Assembly (NCBI GenBank): GCA_041391505.1
Contig: JAWKNW010000052.1
Span: 1 to 14,908 of the forward strand
Reading direction: 5' to 3'
DNA: 14,908 nt
Source of the DNA: Rhodothermales bacterium
GTDB lineage: Bacteria; Bacteroidota; Rhodothermia; Rhodothermales; JAHQVL01
In this document: positions 12,989-14,908 of the stretch, piece by piece
Layout of the letters: the number at the start of each line of letters is the position of its first letter
How positions within the stretch are numbered: position 1 is the first letter of the stretch
Translations under genes and position numbers: made by a program
The notes under the pieces: model-generated
The model's database searches: none
The model's input: only the letters and a program-made list of their open reading frames with translations
Told to the model about the DNA's origin: nothing

Positions 12989-13651
12989 TGCTCTGGCAGC
13001 GCCCAGATGGGCCCTGTCAATCCATGTCGGTTGAACATCTCAGCTGCCTCGGCGACCGTCCACTTGACCCAATTTGGATCCGCATGGCGCGAGTACCACT
13101 CGGATGCAAACGACCATATCTGCTCGATGGGCCGGACATCGCCGACGGGAACACCTCGCTCCGCGCACCACTCCACAACCTGTGCTGTGTTTTGAAAAAG
13201 AAGCATCACGGAGCAGGTATAGACCACATTGTCCCACGCCTTATGCATCGGAATCGGGAAGTGCACGACAAAGTCTTTGTCCATCACAGCGCCATCCCGA
13301 ATCCGAACGCGGACCATCTCGTCGATTCCACCGATCCGGGTCTCGATATCCACATCGCCCCCCCGCCAGACGAGCCACGCCCAACGAGCACCACGCACAA
13401 TTGCCCCACCACTTTTTGTCACCGGAATGCACCACACAGGTCGTCGGGGCAGAGGAGAAGGGATGTGCAATCCAGACTTCGTCCGTCCTCGGATGAAGGA
13501 CTACGCCGTGGTAGTCCGCCAGGGCTCGTAGCGCCTTGCGGACATCATCGACACGCGACGAAAACTTCGTTGCCAATTCCTCAACACCAGGCGCGCGTTG
13601 CTTCTGCAAGAACGATGAAATGATTGCCTCGTGCAAGCTCGCGTTGTTCAT
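12973..13651 (-). pseudogene. MerB-like alkylmercury lyase family protein, frameshifted
   Basis: Two overlapping frames together give a complete protein of about 226 residues. From the ATG at 13651 (GAGG ribosome binding site 7 bases ahead): a winged-helix start (LHEAIISSFLQKQRAPGVEELA), VLHPRTDEVWIAHPFSSAPT, and WWGNCAWCSLGVARLAGG. The next frame continues with GGDVDIETRIGG, FVVHFPIPMHKAWDNVVYTC, SVMLLF and ends in a helical tail (WVKWTVAEAAEMFNRHGLTG, then PIWALP). The break coincides with a run of seven C at 13358-13364; six would restore the frame. MerB cleaves carbon-mercury bonds with two Cys and one Asp. The Cys of AWC (Cys88) and one later Cys (VYTC) are kept, but the position of the Asp after AWCxL is Gly91, so mercurial lyase activity is doubtful. 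No merA, merR or merT is nearby. Confidence 0.85.
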
Positions 13652-13763
13652 GAACAAGCCTCGTCATTGGATCGAATTCCATATCTGGATGCCAACCAGG
13701 ATGCTGTACGATCAAGCTATTCACACAACCGGTGCCACGAGGGTGGACGCGCTCGTCGCACGA

Positions 13764-14903
13764 CTACCTCGGCGTGAGCTTCACGACGCGGCCGGTATCG
13801 GAGGGGTCGGGACTGCCGGCGTCGAGCAGGATCAACAGGCTGCCATCCGACAGCTCCGCTATATCGCGGACCCGCCCGATGTTGTTCAGGAGGATGCGGG
13901 TTTTTTTCGATGCGACGTCGAACGCGATGAGCCGGCGCTGCGCGAGCGACCCGATCACGAAGTAGCCTGTTAGCGCCGGAAACAGCGCACCATCGAGCCG
14001 TTCGAGCCCCGATGGCGCCATGTTGAAGTCAGGCCCCCAGTGCATTTCGGGAAGCACGGTGGTCTTGCCGGCCTCCTCCGCCGTCAGTTCGGATACCGGC
14101 GATCCGTCGTAGTTCACGCCGTACGAAAAAAGCGGCCACCCGTAATTGCTACCGCCCTGGACGATGTTCAGTTCATCGCCACCCATCGGGCCGTGTTCCG
14201 TGGCGTACAGGATACCCGCCTCCGCGTCGAAATACAGCCCCTGCGGATCCCGGTGCCCGTAGCTCCAGATGCTCGTCGGCGCGGTCGCACCGTCGAACAC
14301 CGGGTTGTCCGCCGGCACGGTCCCATCTGCCATCAGGCGGTGGATCTTCCCGACATCCATGGCCAGATCCTGCGCGCCCGGATCGGGACGCGGATACCCG
14401 CCCATGCCGAGCGAGACGAAAAAGTGATCGTCATCGCTCCACGCGATGCGCGACCCGATGGAAAACGCATTGGACTCGAATATCAGCTTGAGGTCCCGGA
14501 CAGTGCGGTCGGCGAACCTGAAGCGAGACACGACCATACGCCCCACCTGGTTGACCAGGGCGATGTACACCAGCCGGTTCTCGGCGAACCGGGGATGCAG
14601 GCTCACGTCCATGAGACCACCGTAGACGAACCCGCCGATCTCGAACGGCAACGAGACAGGGATGCCCTCCAGCGCCACGGCTTCGCCGTCCCGATAGTGA
14701 TAGAGCGTTCCCATCCGGTCCGATATCAGGTACTCCTCGTCATCGATCACGGCGATGGCCCACGGGATCTTGAAGCCGGACGCCACGACCTCCTGATTCA
14801 CGTCGAGGAGCGATTCCTCGACCCCTTCGGGCATCTGCGCCCTGCTGTTCGATACGAAGAGGAATGCGAAGAAAAGGACGAGGGTACGGGCTGTATATTT
14901 CAA
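13764..14903 (-). CDS. PQQ-type soluble sugar dehydrogenase-like protein, exported (start near window edge)
   Basis: This 379-residue six-bladed β-propeller belongs to the glucose/sorbosone dehydrogenase family. It has a signal peptide (KYTARTLVLFFAFLFVSNS, cleavage near RAQ at residue 23), FKIPWAIAV, LMDVSLHPRF, SYGHRDPQGLYFD, EHGPMGGDELN and GSNYGWPLFSYG. Members oxidise aldoses in the periplasm with PQQ and calcium. Here the segment that normally carries the catalytic His (H-F/Y-G-S-R) reads FSIGSR, with Ser138 in its place, and EHGPRGG is EHGPMGG, so classical dehydrogenase activity is questionable. The visible start is TTG at 14903, just 5 bases from the window edge; an ATG outside the window remains possible. 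It might act with the xylanase and sulfatase in sugar use, though the genes are not adjacent. Confidence 0.88.
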   Translation of the reverse strand: MKYTARTLVLFFAFLFVSNSRAQMPEGVEESLLDVNQEVVASGFKIPWAIAVIDDEEYLISDRMGTLYHYRDGEAVALEGIPVSLPFEIGGFVYGGLMDVSLHPRFAENRLVYIALVNQVGRMVVSRFRFADRTVRDLKLIFESNAFSIGSRIAWSDDDHFFVSLGMGGYPRPDPGAQDLAMDVGKIHRLMADGTVPADNPVFDGATAPTSIWSYGHRDPQGLYFDAEAGILYATEHGPMGGDELNIVQGGSNYGWPLFSYGVNYDGSPVSELTAEEAGKTTVLPEMHWGPDFNMAPSGLERLDGALFPALTGYFVIGSLAQRRLIAFDVASKKTRILLNNIGRVRDIAELSDGSLLILLDAGSPDPSDTGRVVKLTPR

Positions 14904-14908
14904 TGCGC

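Noticed and set aside
12973..13651. Mercury-resistance operon
   Set aside because: No merR, merT, merP or merA is present, and the active-site Asp is missing.

Overview
This window comes from a GC-rich bacterial chromosome and looks like Bacteroidota or Rhodothermota. Several things point that way. The FtsX-type permease starts in the style of that group, around a GYSFINIAG segment. Polysaccharide-related exported enzymes are present (a GH10 xylanase, a type I sulfatase and a PQQ-type sugar dehydrogenase). Many starts also lack a clear Shine-Dalgarno sequence. The genus cannot be told from the sequence. Every gene I can support, about nineteen including broken ones, lies on the minus strand, so transcription runs from high to low coordinates. 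I see no tRNA, rRNA, CRISPR array, transposase or integrase.

Right to left, in the direction of transcription: an exported PQQ-type sugar dehydrogenase-like protein lacking the expected catalytic His (13.8-14.9 kb); a MerB-like alkylmercury lyase homologue broken by a shift in a seven-base C run (13.0-13.65 kb); an intergenic stretch with a long inverted repeat built from heptamers (12.66-12.97 kb); then a run of small accessory genes (10.0-12.4 kb) comprising a SAM methyltransferase, a YdeI/OmpD-associated protein, a DUF1059 protein, a 23-codon VOC-gene remnant overlapping a DUF2200 gene, and a frameshifted SET-domain gene. Next come a secreted GH10 xylanase with a good sigma-70-like promoter, a VOC protein, a GNAT acetyltransferase whose stop overlaps the start of an AraC-type regulator, a membrane protein, a TspO/MBR-family protein, an isolated gp19-like tail-tube protein, a lipoprotein-type sulfatase with a frameshift behind its signal peptide, an ECF42-type sigma factor with its partner DGPF/YCII protein, and finally padR plus the start of an ABC-transporter permease cut by the window edge.

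Two regulatory modules can be read with some confidence. The ECF42 sigma factor is followed by a YCII gene whose upstream region carries TGTCGA, 16 bases, CGAC, which matches the ECF42 promoter signature as I recall it. The padR-permease pair is preceded by a long AT-rich palindrome that is probably the PadR operator. I did not find a clear new multi-gene system. The most notable points are three single-base frame breaks, all in G/C runs, the orphan tail-tube gene, the heptamer hairpin, and the active-site substitutions in the dehydrogenase, MerB-like and SET proteins.
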